Below, in pieces: positions 10,501-19,591 of a stretch of 64,000 bases of DNA (position 1 is the first letter of the stretch; every line of letters begins with the position of its first letter). The position numbers and the translations under genes were made by a program. A model generated the notes under the pieces. It was not told the origin of the DNA. It did no database searches and saw only the letters and a program-made list of their open reading frames with translations. The stretch is from JANWKA01 sp035533815 (lineage in GTDB: Bacteria; Bacteroidota; Bacteroidia; Chitinophagales; Chitinophagaceae). The stretch is taken from contig DATLTB010000056.1 of NCBI GenBank assembly GCA_035533815.1, positions 101,174-165,173 of the forward strand, given 5' to 3'.

Positions 10501-10956
10501 TTTGTCTCTCAGCACCACGGTGGCGTTTTGCTGGGCCGGATGTTCGGTAAAATAGGCCCCCACCAGCCTGCCATACCATGGCCAGGTATATCCACCGTCA
10601 GATGCTGCATGTATACCTACGAACCCTCCCCCTGCCTGAATATATCTTTCAAAATCCGCCTGTTCCCGGTAGTTAAGCACTTCATGAGTTGTACTCACAA
10701 AAACGACTGCCGCATATTTTTTCAGGGTATCTTCGGTGAACATGCGGTCGTCTGACGTAGTATCGACCCTGAAACCATTCTCCGCACCCAATGCTTGCAA
10801 GGTTTTCACTGCTACCGGAATGGACTTATGGTAATAACCGGCAGTCTTGGTGAAAACCAGGATCCGGGGCGAACCAGCCCTCCTCTGTTGACAACCTGCG
10901 AACAGCAATGTTGCAGCAAGGAAAGTAATACTTAAAAAAGAATGGATGATTTTCAT
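7525..10956 (-). CDS. ThuA / PQQ-type sugar dehydrogenase / PKD / cytochrome c / CBM multi-domain lipoprotein
   Basis: From the ATG at 10956 (chosen because it puts the lipobox LLFAGC at 17-22) this is 1143 residues. In order: a ThuA-like domain (about 25-245, with GFVGIHAASDGGY and MEFGH); a six-blade glucose/sorbosone dehydrogenase propeller (about 265-710, with HVNAEEGVLGIAADP, CCHTGGSIAFD and LRGKILRI); a PKD domain (about 730-820, DPDGDPLSYTWHFGN); a class I cytochrome c domain with CKSCH at 885-889 and a candidate axial Met in WGQTAMAAHP; and a C-terminal CBM6-like beta domain with a YFVFRR run. A surface dehydrogenase that oxidises a sugar and passes electrons to its own heme is the simplest reading. 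It is the last gene of the keto-sugar operon. A longer start at 10974 is possible. Confidence 0.88.
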   Translation of the reverse strand: MKIIHSFLSITFLAATLLFAGCQQRRAGSPRILVFTKTAGYYHKSIPVAVKTLQALGAENGFRVDTTSDDRMFTEDTLKKYAAVVFVSTTHEVLNYREQADFERYIQAGGGFVGIHAASDGGYTWPWYGRLVGAYFTEHPAQQNATVVLRDKHFPGFEGLPDKWVRFDEWYNFRNIGKDLHVLITIDESSYHGGTNGSFHPMVWYHNYDGGRAFYMEFGHTDSSYSEPDVRQILLAGIRYAMGNNDRLDYGKATAKRVPAENRFSATLLSRGLDEPTQMAILPNLDILIAERKGPILFYRHGTDTVRQLTLLKVYDKASVPHVNAEEGVLGIAADPHFARNHWVYIYYSPADKVVNRLSRFRFEGDKWDPASEQIILEVPTQRQICCHTGGSIAFDASGNLYLSTGDNSTPFDETDSTGKAYPINTHGYAPLDDRPGHQQYDSRRSAGNTNDLRGKILRIRVNHDGTYSIPSGNLFPPGKPLTKPEIYVMGDRNPYRISIDQHTGYLYWGEVGPDADSDSLDTHGPRGYDEINQARHAGNFGWPFFVGNNYAYHEFNYANGQPGILFDPARPVNDSRNNTGLNLLPPAQPAFIWYPYAAYDTFPILGAGGRCAMAGPVYYAADYPRDTRMPEYYDKKLFIYDWIRGWIMAVTMDNEGNLETIEPFMPHADFHSPIDLKMGPDGHLYVLEYGTGWFTRNPDAGLFRIDFNPGNRAPVVQNFRVSKLAGALPFTLRVSAAGTADPDGDPLSYTWHFGNGNRLITSVARATYTFHSPGDYPVSVDVSDNHGASTSSNTINVYAGNEIPRVSIDIEGNRSFYFPGKLIRYRVKVKDREDGSSDQPGFDLSRIRVNVRYLESPVNSVLSSSQLESGAPVSGETLMESLDCKSCHKISEKSIGPAFTRVAFKYKNDPDALKRLPQKIIHGGSGVWGQTAMAAHPNLSLEDARKIVSWVLSLADSSGYVSLPIAGSINPEKGFNLSDQGVFYLKAAYTDKGGPGIQSETGTADDVLRNPYIQAASVDSSGNLSITAYKGIKYAVLADSTGWLLEDSLDLGQISGVEMDYGIEQPVSAGWRVEIRLDSLHGRLIGRSVLGMKILPMKPAKRMISLKILPDGSKHNTYFVFRRLEKKSIASIGFRSFRFVSR

Positions 10957-11019
10957 TCTAGTCCAATCAGGCATGAGCTGATCTGTTATAATCCCGCCAG
11001 TTTAAAATAGCCTCATTGA

Positions 11020-11760
11020 TTATAAAGTGCGGATCTTGATATTGCGGAACCAAACAGTGTCTCCATGGTCCTGCAAGGCGATATGTCCTTTTTTAAAGGT
11101 GGCAAATTCTTTCCATTGCTTGAACTTACTGGTTGCCACCAAATGATCCCAGGCTGAATTCCACATCTGGGTCTCCACTACTTTTTCCCCATTCATCCAG
11201 CAGGTAAGGTGGCCATGGTCGAGCCGGATCATCACATGGTTCCACTTACCAGCTGGATGCACCGCTTTCGGGTCAGCCGGTATCAGGTCATACAGGGATC
11301 CGGCCAGGTGCGAGGCCATTTTATTATCATCGGCTTTCACATTATCCAGGACCTGCATTTCAGGGCCCGTAAAATAAGTAGCCCCATACCGCGGATCCTC
11401 TTTAACATCGAACATAATGCCGCTGTTACCGCCTACTGATATGTTCCAGTCCAGGGAAAGTTCAAAATTGCTGTATTCACCGGAGGTCACGATATCGCCG
11501 CTACCTGGACCCTGGGCATGGTCAAGCACTAAAATGCCATTTTTTACCTGCCAGGCAGAATCAACTCCATGATGCAGGTAAGTATGCCATCCCTTCAGAT
11601 CCCGGCCGTCAAACAGGAGTTTCCAGCCAGTTTTCATTTCCTCCCTGGTCAGCGTATTCATCTGCTGGGCATGGCAGGAAATACCCAAAAATACTGCCAG
11701 CGCCAGTATCAGGTTCACCCTGCCCAAAAAGCGCTTAAAGAGATCGTTGCTATTTTCCAT
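11020..11760 (-). CDS. DUF1080 protein, 3-keto-disaccharide hydrolase-like
   Basis: 246 residues with a signal peptide (about 13-32, ending SCHAQ; Cys29 could also be a lipidation site). The rest is one concanavalin-like DUF1080 domain with GWKLLFDGRDLKGWHTY (45-61), GGNSGIMFDVKEDPRYG, GKWNHVMIRLDHG and the closing HIALQDHGDTVWFRNIKIR. Characterised members cleave 3-keto-glycosides. The enzyme would act outside the cytoplasm on oxidised glycosides. Its neighbours (Gfo/Idh oxidoreductase and isomerase/epimerase upstream, the dehydrogenase fusion downstream) support that pathway. The gap to the upstream gene is 27 bp. Confidence 0.9.
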   Translation of the reverse strand: MENSNDLFKRFLGRVNLILALAVFLGISCHAQQMNTLTREEMKTGWKLLFDGRDLKGWHTYLHHGVDSAWQVKNGILVLDHAQGPGSGDIVTSGEYSNFELSLDWNISVGGNSGIMFDVKEDPRYGATYFTGPEMQVLDNVKADDNKMASHLAGSLYDLIPADPKAVHPAGKWNHVMIRLDHGHLTCWMNGEKVVETQMWNSAWDHLVATSKFKQWKEFATFKKGHIALQDHGDTVWFRNIKIRTL

Positions 11761-11787
11761 GATTAAATGATTTTAGATGAAGGGAAG

Positions 11788-12840
11788 TCAGATTCCCAAT
11801 AGTTTACGGTTGAAAGTTTCATTTGAACCACCCCCGGCAAAATCGTCAAATGCTTTTTCTGTGACCCGGATGATATGATCCCGGATAAATATAGCCCCTT
11901 CGCGGGCCCCGTCCTCCGGATGCTTCAGACAGCATTCCCATTCTAGCACCGCCCAGCCACTGAAATCATACTGGGCCAGTTTGCTGAATATGGCACTGAA
12001 ATTCACCTGGCCATCCCCCAGGGAACGGAACCTCCCCGGACGATCAATCCAGGACTGGTATCCTCCATAAACCCCGCTGCGTCCGGTGGGATTGAATTCC
12101 GCATCTTTCACATGAAACATTTTAATCCGTTCATGGTAGAGGTCGATATAAGCCAGGTAATCCAGGCATTGCAGAACAAAATGGCTTGGGTCATATAGCA
12201 GGCAGGCCCTCGGATGATTCCGGACGTTTTCGAGAAACCGCTCAAAAGTGGCTCCGTCATGCAGGTCCTCTCCCGGGTGGATCTCATAGCATAGATCCAC
12301 GCCGCATCGGTCAAATTCATCCAGGATAGGCATCCACCGCCTGGCCAATTCCCGGAATCCCGTTTCCACGAGGCCCGCCGGCCGCTGTGGCCAGGGATAA
12401 ACAGTATGCCAGAGCAATGCGCCACTGAAAGTCGCATGGGCATCCAATCCCAGGTTGCTGCTGGCTTTTGCTGCATATTTTAGCTGGTCAACAGCCCAAG
12501 CCATCTTACCGGCTGTATTGCCACGGAGTGCTGCTGGAGCAAATGCATCAAATAAATCATAGTATGCCGGGTTCACCGCTACCAGCTGTCCCTGCAGGTG
12601 TGTCGAGAGTTCCGTAATCTGCAATCCTTCTTCCCGGATTATTCCCGCGAGCTCATCTGCATAAGTTTTACTTTCAGCCGCTTTCTGCAGGTCAATGCAC
12701 CGGGGTTCCCAGGTGGGTATCTGTATTCCTTTAAAGCCAAGGCCTGCAGCCCAGCGGCAAAGGGATCGCAGAGAATCGAACGGAGGCTGGTCTCCCATGA
12801 ACTGTGCCAGGAAAATGCCTGGTCCTTTGATCGTTTTCAT
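11788..12840 (-). CDS. Sugar phosphate isomerase/epimerase (AP endonuclease 2-type TIM barrel)
   Basis: A 350-residue cytoplasmic TIM-barrel protein without a signal peptide. Motifs of the xylose-isomerase-like family are visible: LGFKGIQIPTWEPRCIDL (barrel strand 1), CYEIHPGEDLHDGATFERFL with the metal-binding Glu, LLYDPSHFVLQ, IKMFHVKDAEFNPTGR, and the late Glu in WAVLEWECC. Family members near DUF1080 and Gfo/Idh genes handle keto-sugar conversion. The exact substrate is unknown. It lies between the Gfo/Idh and DUF1080 genes in the same direction. Confidence 0.88.
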   Translation of the reverse strand: MKTIKGPGIFLAQFMGDQPPFDSLRSLCRWAAGLGFKGIQIPTWEPRCIDLQKAAESKTYADELAGIIREEGLQITELSTHLQGQLVAVNPAYYDLFDAFAPAALRGNTAGKMAWAVDQLKYAAKASSNLGLDAHATFSGALLWHTVYPWPQRPAGLVETGFRELARRWMPILDEFDRCGVDLCYEIHPGEDLHDGATFERFLENVRNHPRACLLYDPSHFVLQCLDYLAYIDLYHERIKMFHVKDAEFNPTGRSGVYGGYQSWIDRPGRFRSLGDGQVNFSAIFSKLAQYDFSGWAVLEWECCLKHPEDGAREGAIFIRDHIIRVTEKAFDDFAGGGSNETFNRKLLGI

Positions 12841-13006
12841 CTTTCAGGTTCAGATCACCCTGGTTTTCCAGGGAAATGAACCATGTTGATTTTAAGGTAA
12901 AGAAAAGATATTGACCATACTCATTGTAAAAAAAATTTGCCGGACCTGCATTCGGGGAAAATCCTTGTTGCCCAAATGAATGAATGGGGATAAAATACTG
13001 CGGATC

Positions 13007-14164
13007 TTACCCCATTTTTATCCATTTTTTCCTGCTTTTCCCTGATTCGATCACTTTTTCGATAAACGACATACCCCTGATCCCTTCCTCCACCCCGGGA
13101 AAATCGAGCCATTCCTTCCGGACAGGCTCACCGGCAGCCCTGGCCTTCAGACAGAGGGCGAAATTTCGATACAGGTTGGCAAAAGCTTCCAGATAACCTT
13201 CCGGATGTCCTGCCGGTATCCGGGTATTTTGATTAGCCTGGATATCGAGTCCAGGTCCTCCGGTACGCAACTCTTCCATAGGCCGATCGGGCCATTTTAA
13301 AAATAAGGAATTGGCATTTTCCTGCTGCCAGTCCAGTCCTCCCTTTTCCCCATATACCCTGATCCTGATATTATTTTCTTCTCCGGCTGCTACCTGCGTT
13401 GCCATAAGCATCCCACTGGCTTCCCCGGTGAATTTCAGCAGCACTGCGCCATCATCATCCAGTTTCCGCCCCGGAACCACAATATTGATATCCGCGCAAA
13501 GGGCGGTAATTTCCAGTCCGCTCACATATTCAGCCAGGTTTGCCCCGTGAGTGCCGATATCTCCCATGCAGCCGGCCACTCCGCTGCGTCCCGGATCCGT
13601 ACGCCAATCAGCTTGCTTCTGACCGCTTCCCTCCAGGAATGTACTTAACCAGCCTTGCGGGTATTCCACATATACTTTTCGGATTTTACCCAGTTTCCCT
13701 TCAGCCACAGTCTGCCTTGCCTGCTTCACCATGGGATAACCGGTGTAGGTATGGGTCAGGCAAAAAAACAAACCGGTCCGGTTGACGATTTTTTTCAATT
13801 CCAGGGCCTGGGCCAGGTTATAGGTCATGGGTTTGTCCACCACCACATGAAATCCATGTTCCAGGGCAAGTCTGGCAGGCTCAAAATGCATATGGTTAGG
13901 GGTGACAATGCTTACAAAATCCATCCGGATCTCGGGAGGCAGGGCTGATTCCTTTTCCATCATCTCCCTAAAATTGTCATACACCCGCTCCTGTGGCAGC
14001 ATCAGATCCTTACCAGAATCCCTGGATTTTTGTGGTTCAGCGCTGAACGCTCCGCAAACTAATTCAATCTGTCCGTCCAATGACGCCGCCATCCGATGCA
14101 CGTTCCCGATGAAAGCCCCTCTACCGCCTCCCACCATGCCCATTTTGACCCTGCCTTGTATCAT
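13007..14164 (-). CDS. Gfo/Idh/MocA family NAD(P)-dependent sugar oxidoreductase
   Basis: From the ATG at 14164 the protein is 385 residues and begins directly with the Rossmann fold (GMVGGGRGAFIGNVHRMAA). The catalytic EKP-type motif appears as VVDKPM, with Asp in place of the usual Glu before Lys, and SIVTPNHMHFEPA sits in the expected strand. The C-terminal beta-sheet domain has GCMGDIGTHGANLAEY, where the usual active-site His is present. The open frame runs on to a TTG at 14251 but that extension has no family resemblance. It is probably the first gene of the keto-sugar operon, interconverting a glycoside and its 3-keto form. Confidence 0.88.
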   Translation of the reverse strand: MIQGRVKMGMVGGGRGAFIGNVHRMAASLDGQIELVCGAFSAEPQKSRDSGKDLMLPQERVYDNFREMMEKESALPPEIRMDFVSIVTPNHMHFEPARLALEHGFHVVVDKPMTYNLAQALELKKIVNRTGLFFCLTHTYTGYPMVKQARQTVAEGKLGKIRKVYVEYPQGWLSTFLEGSGQKQADWRTDPGRSGVAGCMGDIGTHGANLAEYVSGLEITALCADINIVVPGRKLDDDGAVLLKFTGEASGMLMATQVAAGEENNIRIRVYGEKGGLDWQQENANSLFLKWPDRPMEELRTGGPGLDIQANQNTRIPAGHPEGYLEAFANLYRNFALCLKARAAGEPVRKEWLDFPGVEEGIRGMSFIEKVIESGKSRKKWIKMG

Positions 14165-14755
14165 GGATAAAAAATTAATCCTGTTCCTTGGGAACATCCC
14201 AAGTCCTGACCCTCCCGACATTAAGCTCCCCTGGAAAACCCCTGCAGACAAAAGCAGAATCCCATTCTCCAGATTTTATATACCCGCCAGCTTTAATTCC
14301 GCCCCTAATTCATCCCTCCATGCGGGTTTTTCCATATGTACACGAGGGAAATCAGCTTTAAAATCGGAACCCATAAACATCCCCGGTAAATATAGAAAAA
14401 ATTCAAAAATTAATGTCCAAATTATCCCTTCAGGCAAATACTGATGAAATATTATCCGGAACATGGCCGGCATAATACGGATAAATTAAAATGAAGAAAT
14501 AAGGACCTGATTGAATTACCTGCTGAAATGACCTTCCAGCTTTGGAGAATTACAGGTGGAGATCATTCCTTCCCTGCCAAGTGTACCAATTAATGCTTTT
14601 TCCCCCTATATTTAAGCCGGGATCGAAACTTATTTTTTGGGGAAATATTCTGTTTTCAAACCACAAACAAGGAAGACTGTTGAAAACATGAACCTTTTCG
14701 TACTGATCAATAGATTGAAATATTTAGTTTATCAACCTGCCTAAATAGTAATATT
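14165..14755. other. 591-bp divergent intergenic region between Gfo/Idh operon and MFS gene
   Basis: No coding frame with family resemblance is seen. As the shared upstream region of both halves of the locus it should hold both promoters, but I find no clear TAnnTTTG in either direction near the starts and no regulator gene nearby. Confidence 0.5.
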
Positions 14756-16045
14756 ATGCAACCTGTCATCCAACGTCAGAAATTATTTGTGGCCAGTTGT
14801 CTGGCCCTGCTGGTCACCTCACTTTCATTTGGAATACGGGCGGGTATCATTAACCAGCTCGGCACAGAATTCGGGCTTGATTATAAGCAATTGGCTGCAA
14901 TTGTCGCCACCGCATTCTGGGGCTTTCCGATCGCCGTAGTGATTGGCGGAATGATCGTTGATGCCATTGGTATCAAGCGCTTGTTGGTGGTGGCATTCTG
15001 TCTTCACCTGATGGGCATACTCTTCACGATATTCTCCGGCGGGTTTTGGAGTTTGTATATTTCGACCTTGTTCATCGGGCTGGCCAACGGCACTGTGGAA
15101 GCGGCCTGCAACCCGCTTGTAGCTACCTTATACCCGGAAAACAAGACCACAAGGCTAAACTATTTCCATCTCTGGTTCCCCGGCGGGATTGTCATCGGTA
15201 CACTGATTGTCAGACTTTTTGGCCTAATAGGTTTGGAAGCTGACTGGCAGTTTCAGGTAGGTCTCATGATCATTCCTACCCTGATCTATGGCTACCTGTT
15301 CCTGAAACAACCGGTGCCTGTTACAGAAAGGGTGGCATCCGGTATTAGCGCCGGAAGCATGATCCGATCTATATTCACGCCCCTTTTCCTGTTCATGTTC
15401 ATCTGCATGATCGGAACTGCGATCACGGAGCTCTTCACTAACCAGTGGACTGATGTGCTTTTCAAGGAAGTTACCCATAATGCCCTGCTCATCCTTACCC
15501 TGGTTGCTTCTGTGCAGGTGGTCGGAAGGGCATTTGCCAGTCCCCTGGTTCATCGGCTGGCCCCGGAAGGTGTATTGCTGATGTCGGCAATCCTTTCCAC
15601 ACTGGGCATATACCTGATGATCCATGCCCAGGGTCTTGAAATATTCGGAGCTGCAATAGTCTTCGGTCTCGGTGTAGCTTTTTTCTGGCCTTGTATGATC
15701 GGCTTTGTGGCTGAGTATATTCCTAGTTCCGGAGCTCTGGGAATCAATATTTTGGGGGGTATAGGTATGTTCGCCGTTTCCTTATATACCGGGTTCATGG
15801 GCGGAAAATTTGATCAGATTATGGTTCAATACCTTCCAGCAGGTGCTAATCTGAACACCTATGCCTCATCAACCGATCCCCATTTAAAGGCTGTTTATGA
15901 TTCAGCAAGGGCTCATGCCGGACCAGAAATATTAAAGATCACCAATATAATCCCCCTGATCCTGATCGTTGCCTTCACAGGACTGGTGATTTATATGAAG
16001 AACAGGAAACGCGTGCCGGTTGCTGCCAGACCGTCTGCAATATGA
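14756..16045 (+). CDS. MFS sugar transporter (FucP-like branch)
   Basis: A 429-residue major facilitator protein with about 12 hydrophobic helices. The N-terminal half has SFGIRAGIINQLGTEFGLD, then the helix 2-3 loop GGMIVDAIGIKRLL (major facilitator loop motif), and PLVATLYPENKTTRLNYFH, typical of the FucP/GlcP sugar branch. It is transcribed away from the Gfo/Idh-isomerase-DUF1080 operon and is the likely inner-membrane importer for the sugar handled there. Substrate specificity is not visible in the sequence. Confidence 0.87.
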   Translation: MQPVIQRQKLFVASCLALLVTSLSFGIRAGIINQLGTEFGLDYKQLAAIVATAFWGFPIAVVIGGMIVDAIGIKRLLVVAFCLHLMGILFTIFSGGFWSLYISTLFIGLANGTVEAACNPLVATLYPENKTTRLNYFHLWFPGGIVIGTLIVRLFGLIGLEADWQFQVGLMIIPTLIYGYLFLKQPVPVTERVASGISAGSMIRSIFTPLFLFMFICMIGTAITELFTNQWTDVLFKEVTHNALLILTLVASVQVVGRAFASPLVHRLAPEGVLLMSAILSTLGIYLMIHAQGLEIFGAAIVFGLGVAFFWPCMIGFVAEYIPSSGALGINILGGIGMFAVSLYTGFMGGKFDQIMVQYLPAGANLNTYASSTDPHLKAVYDSARAHAGPEILKITNIIPLILIVAFTGLVIYMKNRKRVPVAARPSAI

Positions 16046-16113
16046 ACCATCGATAATATTCCCCGGGTTATTCCGCAATGGGGCTAAACTGCCAATGGTC
16101 ACCGGATAATTCC

Positions 16114-16121
16114 TAAATTTG
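16114..16121 (+). promoter_or_regulatory. secA promoter -7 element
   Basis: TAAATTTG matches the Bacteroidota primary sigma -7 consensus TAnnTTTG, 110 bp before the secA ATG. No good -33 TTG is seen at the usual spacing. Confidence 0.4.
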
Positions 16122-16230
16122 CCAAAATGGCCTACTGTCAACATGGCACGGCCATATTTCAAGCATACTATTTGGACTGTTTTTAAAGGAGACCGGCATC
16201 CCATTCATAATCTGAAGCCGGTATGAAATC

Positions 16231-19200
16231 ATGATAGGAGTCATTTCCAAACTTTTTGGAGGCAATAAATCAGAAAAAGACATCAAGGCGGTCATCCCGC
16301 TGGTGGACCAGATCAGAAAGGAATTCAGCCTCCTTTCAGTCCTTTCCAATGATGAACTCCGGCAAAAGACCACAGGTTTCCGGCTTCAGGTCAGCAACTA
16401 CCTGGCAGATACCGACCATCGGCTTGCTGAACTTAAACTGGAGGCAGAAGTTCATCCGGAAAGAGCTTTGGAGGAAAAGGAAAGGAGTTACGCAGCTATT
16501 GATGCCCTGAAAAAGGAGCGGGATACAGCCATAGAACAAATACTGCTGGAACTTTTACCTCAGGCTTTTGCAGTAATGAAAGAGACCGCGCTGAGGTTCA
16601 AGGAGAACCAGGTACTGGAAGCAACGGCTACAGAACTTGACCGACAACTGGCAGTCAGCAGGAAAGATTATATCCGGATTGAAGGTAATAAGGTGATATA
16701 CCGCAATTCCTGGATGGCCGCCGGAGGGCAAGTCACCTGGAACATGGTCCACTATGATGTACAGTTGATCGGAGGGACCGTATTGCACCAGGGCAAAATA
16801 GCTGAGATGGCTACCGGTGAGGGCAAAACCCTGGTTTCCACCCTACCTGCATACCTTAATGCCCTGGCCGGGGAAGGGGTTCATATTGTGACAGTCAATG
16901 ATTATCTGGCCAGGCGTGACCAGGAATGGAACGGTCCGCTTTTTGAATTTCTCGGACTCACCGTGGATTGCATAGATAAGTATGAACCCAATTCACCGCA
17001 ACGCCGCCAGGCTTACCTGGCGGACATTACCTATGGGACCAATAATGAATTTGGATTTGATTACCTGAGGGATAATATGGTCCATACCCCGGATGAAATG
17101 GTGCAGCGCAAGCATCACTATGCCATGGTAGATGAGGTAGACAGCGTGTTGATCGATGATGCCAGAACACCCCTGATCATTTCCGGGCCGGTTCCCAGAG
17201 GTGATGAACAGCAGTTTCTTGAACTGAAGCCGAGGATTCTCAAGTTAGTGGATATCCAGAAAAAGGTAGTTAACACCCTGCTGATTGAAGCTAAAAAATC
17301 CATTGCGGAAGGTAAGGATGACTATAAAACGGGAGGCCTTGCTCTATATCGGGCTTACCGGGGCCTTCCAAAATACAGTCCCCTGATCAAATACCTGAGT
17401 GAGCCAGGACATAAGGTGATTATGCAGAAAGCAGAGAATCATTTTATGTCAGACCAGCAGAAAGATATGCCGTTCGTGGACGAGGAACTGTATTTTACTA
17501 TTGACGAAAAGAATAATTCCGTTGATCTCACCGATAAGGGCATACACCTGATCACCCAGGCTGGTGAGGATCCACTTTTTTTTATCATGCCGGATGTAGG
17601 TGCCGATATTGCTGAAATCGAAAAATTGGGGCTCCCTGCTGAAGAAAAGCTGTATAAGAAAGATGAATTGCTGAAAGATTTTGCCATTAAATCCGAACGG
17701 ATCCATTCTGTACAACAACTGTTAAAAGCCTATACTCTTTTTGATAAGGACGTGGAATATGTCGTCCTGGAAGGTAAGGTCAAGATTGTGGATGAGCAGA
17801 CCGGCCGGATACTGGAAGGCCGTCGTTATTCTGAAGGACTTCACCAGGCGATTGAAGCCAAGGAAAATGTCAAAGTGGAAGCTGCCACCCAGACTTTTGC
17901 CACTATTACCCTGCAGAATTATTTCCGGATGTATCACAAACTTGCAGGTATGACCGGAACAGCTTCTACGGAATCAGCGGAATTCTGGGAGATATATAAG
18001 CTGGATGTAGTCTCCATACCTACCAATCTCCCCATGATCCGAAATGATGTGCATGATCTGGTCTATAAAACAAAACGGGAAAAATACAAGGCTGTCATTG
18101 ACAGGATAGTGGAATTGCGCACCGCCGGTCGCCCAGTCCTGGTGGGAACCACATCTGTGGAGGTATCAGAGCTGCTGGGTAGGATGCTTACCCAGAAAAA
18201 AGTTCCCCATAATGTGCTCAATGCCAAGCAGCATCAGCGGGAAGCACAAATCGTTGCAGAAGCGGGTCTGGCCGGCAATGTGACTATTGCCACCAATATG
18301 GCCGGACGGGGTACGGATATCAAGCTGGGACAGGGAGTCAGGGAAGCAGGCGGTCTGGCAATCCTCGGCACCGAACGCCATGAGAGTCGCAGGGTGGATA
18401 ACCAGCTCCGGGGCCGGGCTGGCCGACAAGGCGATCCCGGAACCTCTGAATTCTATGCTTCGCTGGAAGATGATCTGATGAGGATGTTCGGTTCCGACCG
18501 GATTGCCTCACTGATGGACAAGATGGGATATAAGGAAGGTGAAGTGATACAGCATAGTATGATCTCCAAGTCCATTGAACGTGCCCAGAAAAAGGTGGAG
18601 GAAAATAATTTTGGCATTCGCAAAAGACTGCTGGAATTTGATGATGTGATGAATTTGCAGCGTAATGTCATTTATGGCAAAAGGAATCATGCCCTGTTCG
18701 GTGAGCGATTGTCCATTGACCTGGATAATGCCTTTTACGACGTAGCTGAAACCCTGGTGTTCAACAATGGGGAAATTAACCGTTATGAAGAATTCAAACT
18801 GGAAGTGATCAGATTATTATCAGTAGCTACCTCCATACAGGCCACAGATCTGGAAGGTGGTGATACTGCAAACCTTGCCCGCAGGTTGTATGAGGAATCC
18901 CTGGAAAGCTATGTGAGAAAGAAAAAAGATCTGGTAGAAAGGACCTTTCCGGTAATTAGACAGGTTCAACGTGAACAAGGTAACAGGATTGAAAATATTT
19001 CTGTGCCTTTTTCAGACGGTATCAAAGCGATCAATGTACTGGCCAATCTCAAAAAAATAATGGAAACCGGTGGTCAGGAATTGGTTAATGCCCTTGAAAA
19101 AGGGATCACGCTGGCACTCATTGATGATGCCTGGAAAGAACATCTTAGACAGATGGATGATCTGAAGCAATCGGTTCAAAATGCTTCCTATGAACAGAAA

Positions 19201-19563
19201 GACCCGTTGGTGATTTACAAGATTGAAGCTTTTAATCTGTTCCGGATCATGAATAATGAGACCAATAAGGACATTGTTTCTTTCATTTGCAAAGCTGAAA
19301 TTCCGGTCGCCGAGAACAACAACGGCAGCGATCAGATCAGGGAAGGGCATGAAGAGAAAACAGATATGAGCAGGATGAAAACGCGGAAAGAGGCTTTTGC
19401 CACTGCTGGTTCTGAAGGATATGAGCCGGACGGTCAGTTCGAAGATGCTCCGGATAGAGAAAAAAAGGAACCCATACGAGTGGGTCCCAAGGTGGGCAGA
19501 AACGATCCCTGTCCTTGTGGCAGCGGTAAGAAATACAAACATTGCCATGGTAAAGAAGAATGA
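16231..19563 (+). CDS. secA: Preprotein translocase ATPase SecA
   Basis: A 1110-residue motor of the Sec pathway, which drives unfolded precursors through SecYEG. Walker A is GEGKT at 196-200, Walker B region is VDEVDSVLIDDARTPL, and NMAGRGTDIKLG marks the second helicase domain. A helical wing and scaffold follow (DDAWKEHLRQMDDLKQSV). The C-terminal zinc-binding tail is CPCGSGKKYKHCH (Cys1094, Cys1096, Cys1105, His1106). The extra length over E. coli SecA (901) comes from insertions typical of Bacteroidota SecA. Start ATG at 16231 matches the family start. Confidence 0.98.
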   Translation: MIGVISKLFGGNKSEKDIKAVIPLVDQIRKEFSLLSVLSNDELRQKTTGFRLQVSNYLADTDHRLAELKLEAEVHPERALEEKERSYAAIDALKKERDTAIEQILLELLPQAFAVMKETALRFKENQVLEATATELDRQLAVSRKDYIRIEGNKVIYRNSWMAAGGQVTWNMVHYDVQLIGGTVLHQGKIAEMATGEGKTLVSTLPAYLNALAGEGVHIVTVNDYLARRDQEWNGPLFEFLGLTVDCIDKYEPNSPQRRQAYLADITYGTNNEFGFDYLRDNMVHTPDEMVQRKHHYAMVDEVDSVLIDDARTPLIISGPVPRGDEQQFLELKPRILKLVDIQKKVVNTLLIEAKKSIAEGKDDYKTGGLALYRAYRGLPKYSPLIKYLSEPGHKVIMQKAENHFMSDQQKDMPFVDEELYFTIDEKNNSVDLTDKGIHLITQAGEDPLFFIMPDVGADIAEIEKLGLPAEEKLYKKDELLKDFAIKSERIHSVQQLLKAYTLFDKDVEYVVLEGKVKIVDEQTGRILEGRRYSEGLHQAIEAKENVKVEAATQTFATITLQNYFRMYHKLAGMTGTASTESAEFWEIYKLDVVSIPTNLPMIRNDVHDLVYKTKREKYKAVIDRIVELRTAGRPVLVGTTSVEVSELLGRMLTQKKVPHNVLNAKQHQREAQIVAEAGLAGNVTIATNMAGRGTDIKLGQGVREAGGLAILGTERHESRRVDNQLRGRAGRQGDPGTSEFYASLEDDLMRMFGSDRIASLMDKMGYKEGEVIQHSMISKSIERAQKKVEENNFGIRKRLLEFDDVMNLQRNVIYGKRNHALFGERLSIDLDNAFYDVAETLVFNNGEINRYEEFKLEVIRLLSVATSIQATDLEGGDTANLARRLYEESLESYVRKKKDLVERTFPVIRQVQREQGNRIENISVPFSDGIKAINVLANLKKIMETGGQELVNALEKGITLALIDDAWKEHLRQMDDLKQSVQNASYEQKDPLVIYKIEAFNLFRIMNNETNKDIVSFICKAEIPVAENNNGSDQIREGHEEKTDMSRMKTRKEAFATAGSEGYEPDGQFEDAPDREKKEPIRVGPKVGRNDPCPCGSGKKYKHCHGKEE

Positions 19564-19591
19564 TCCGCTTACAAAGACTTGGAATAAAAAA

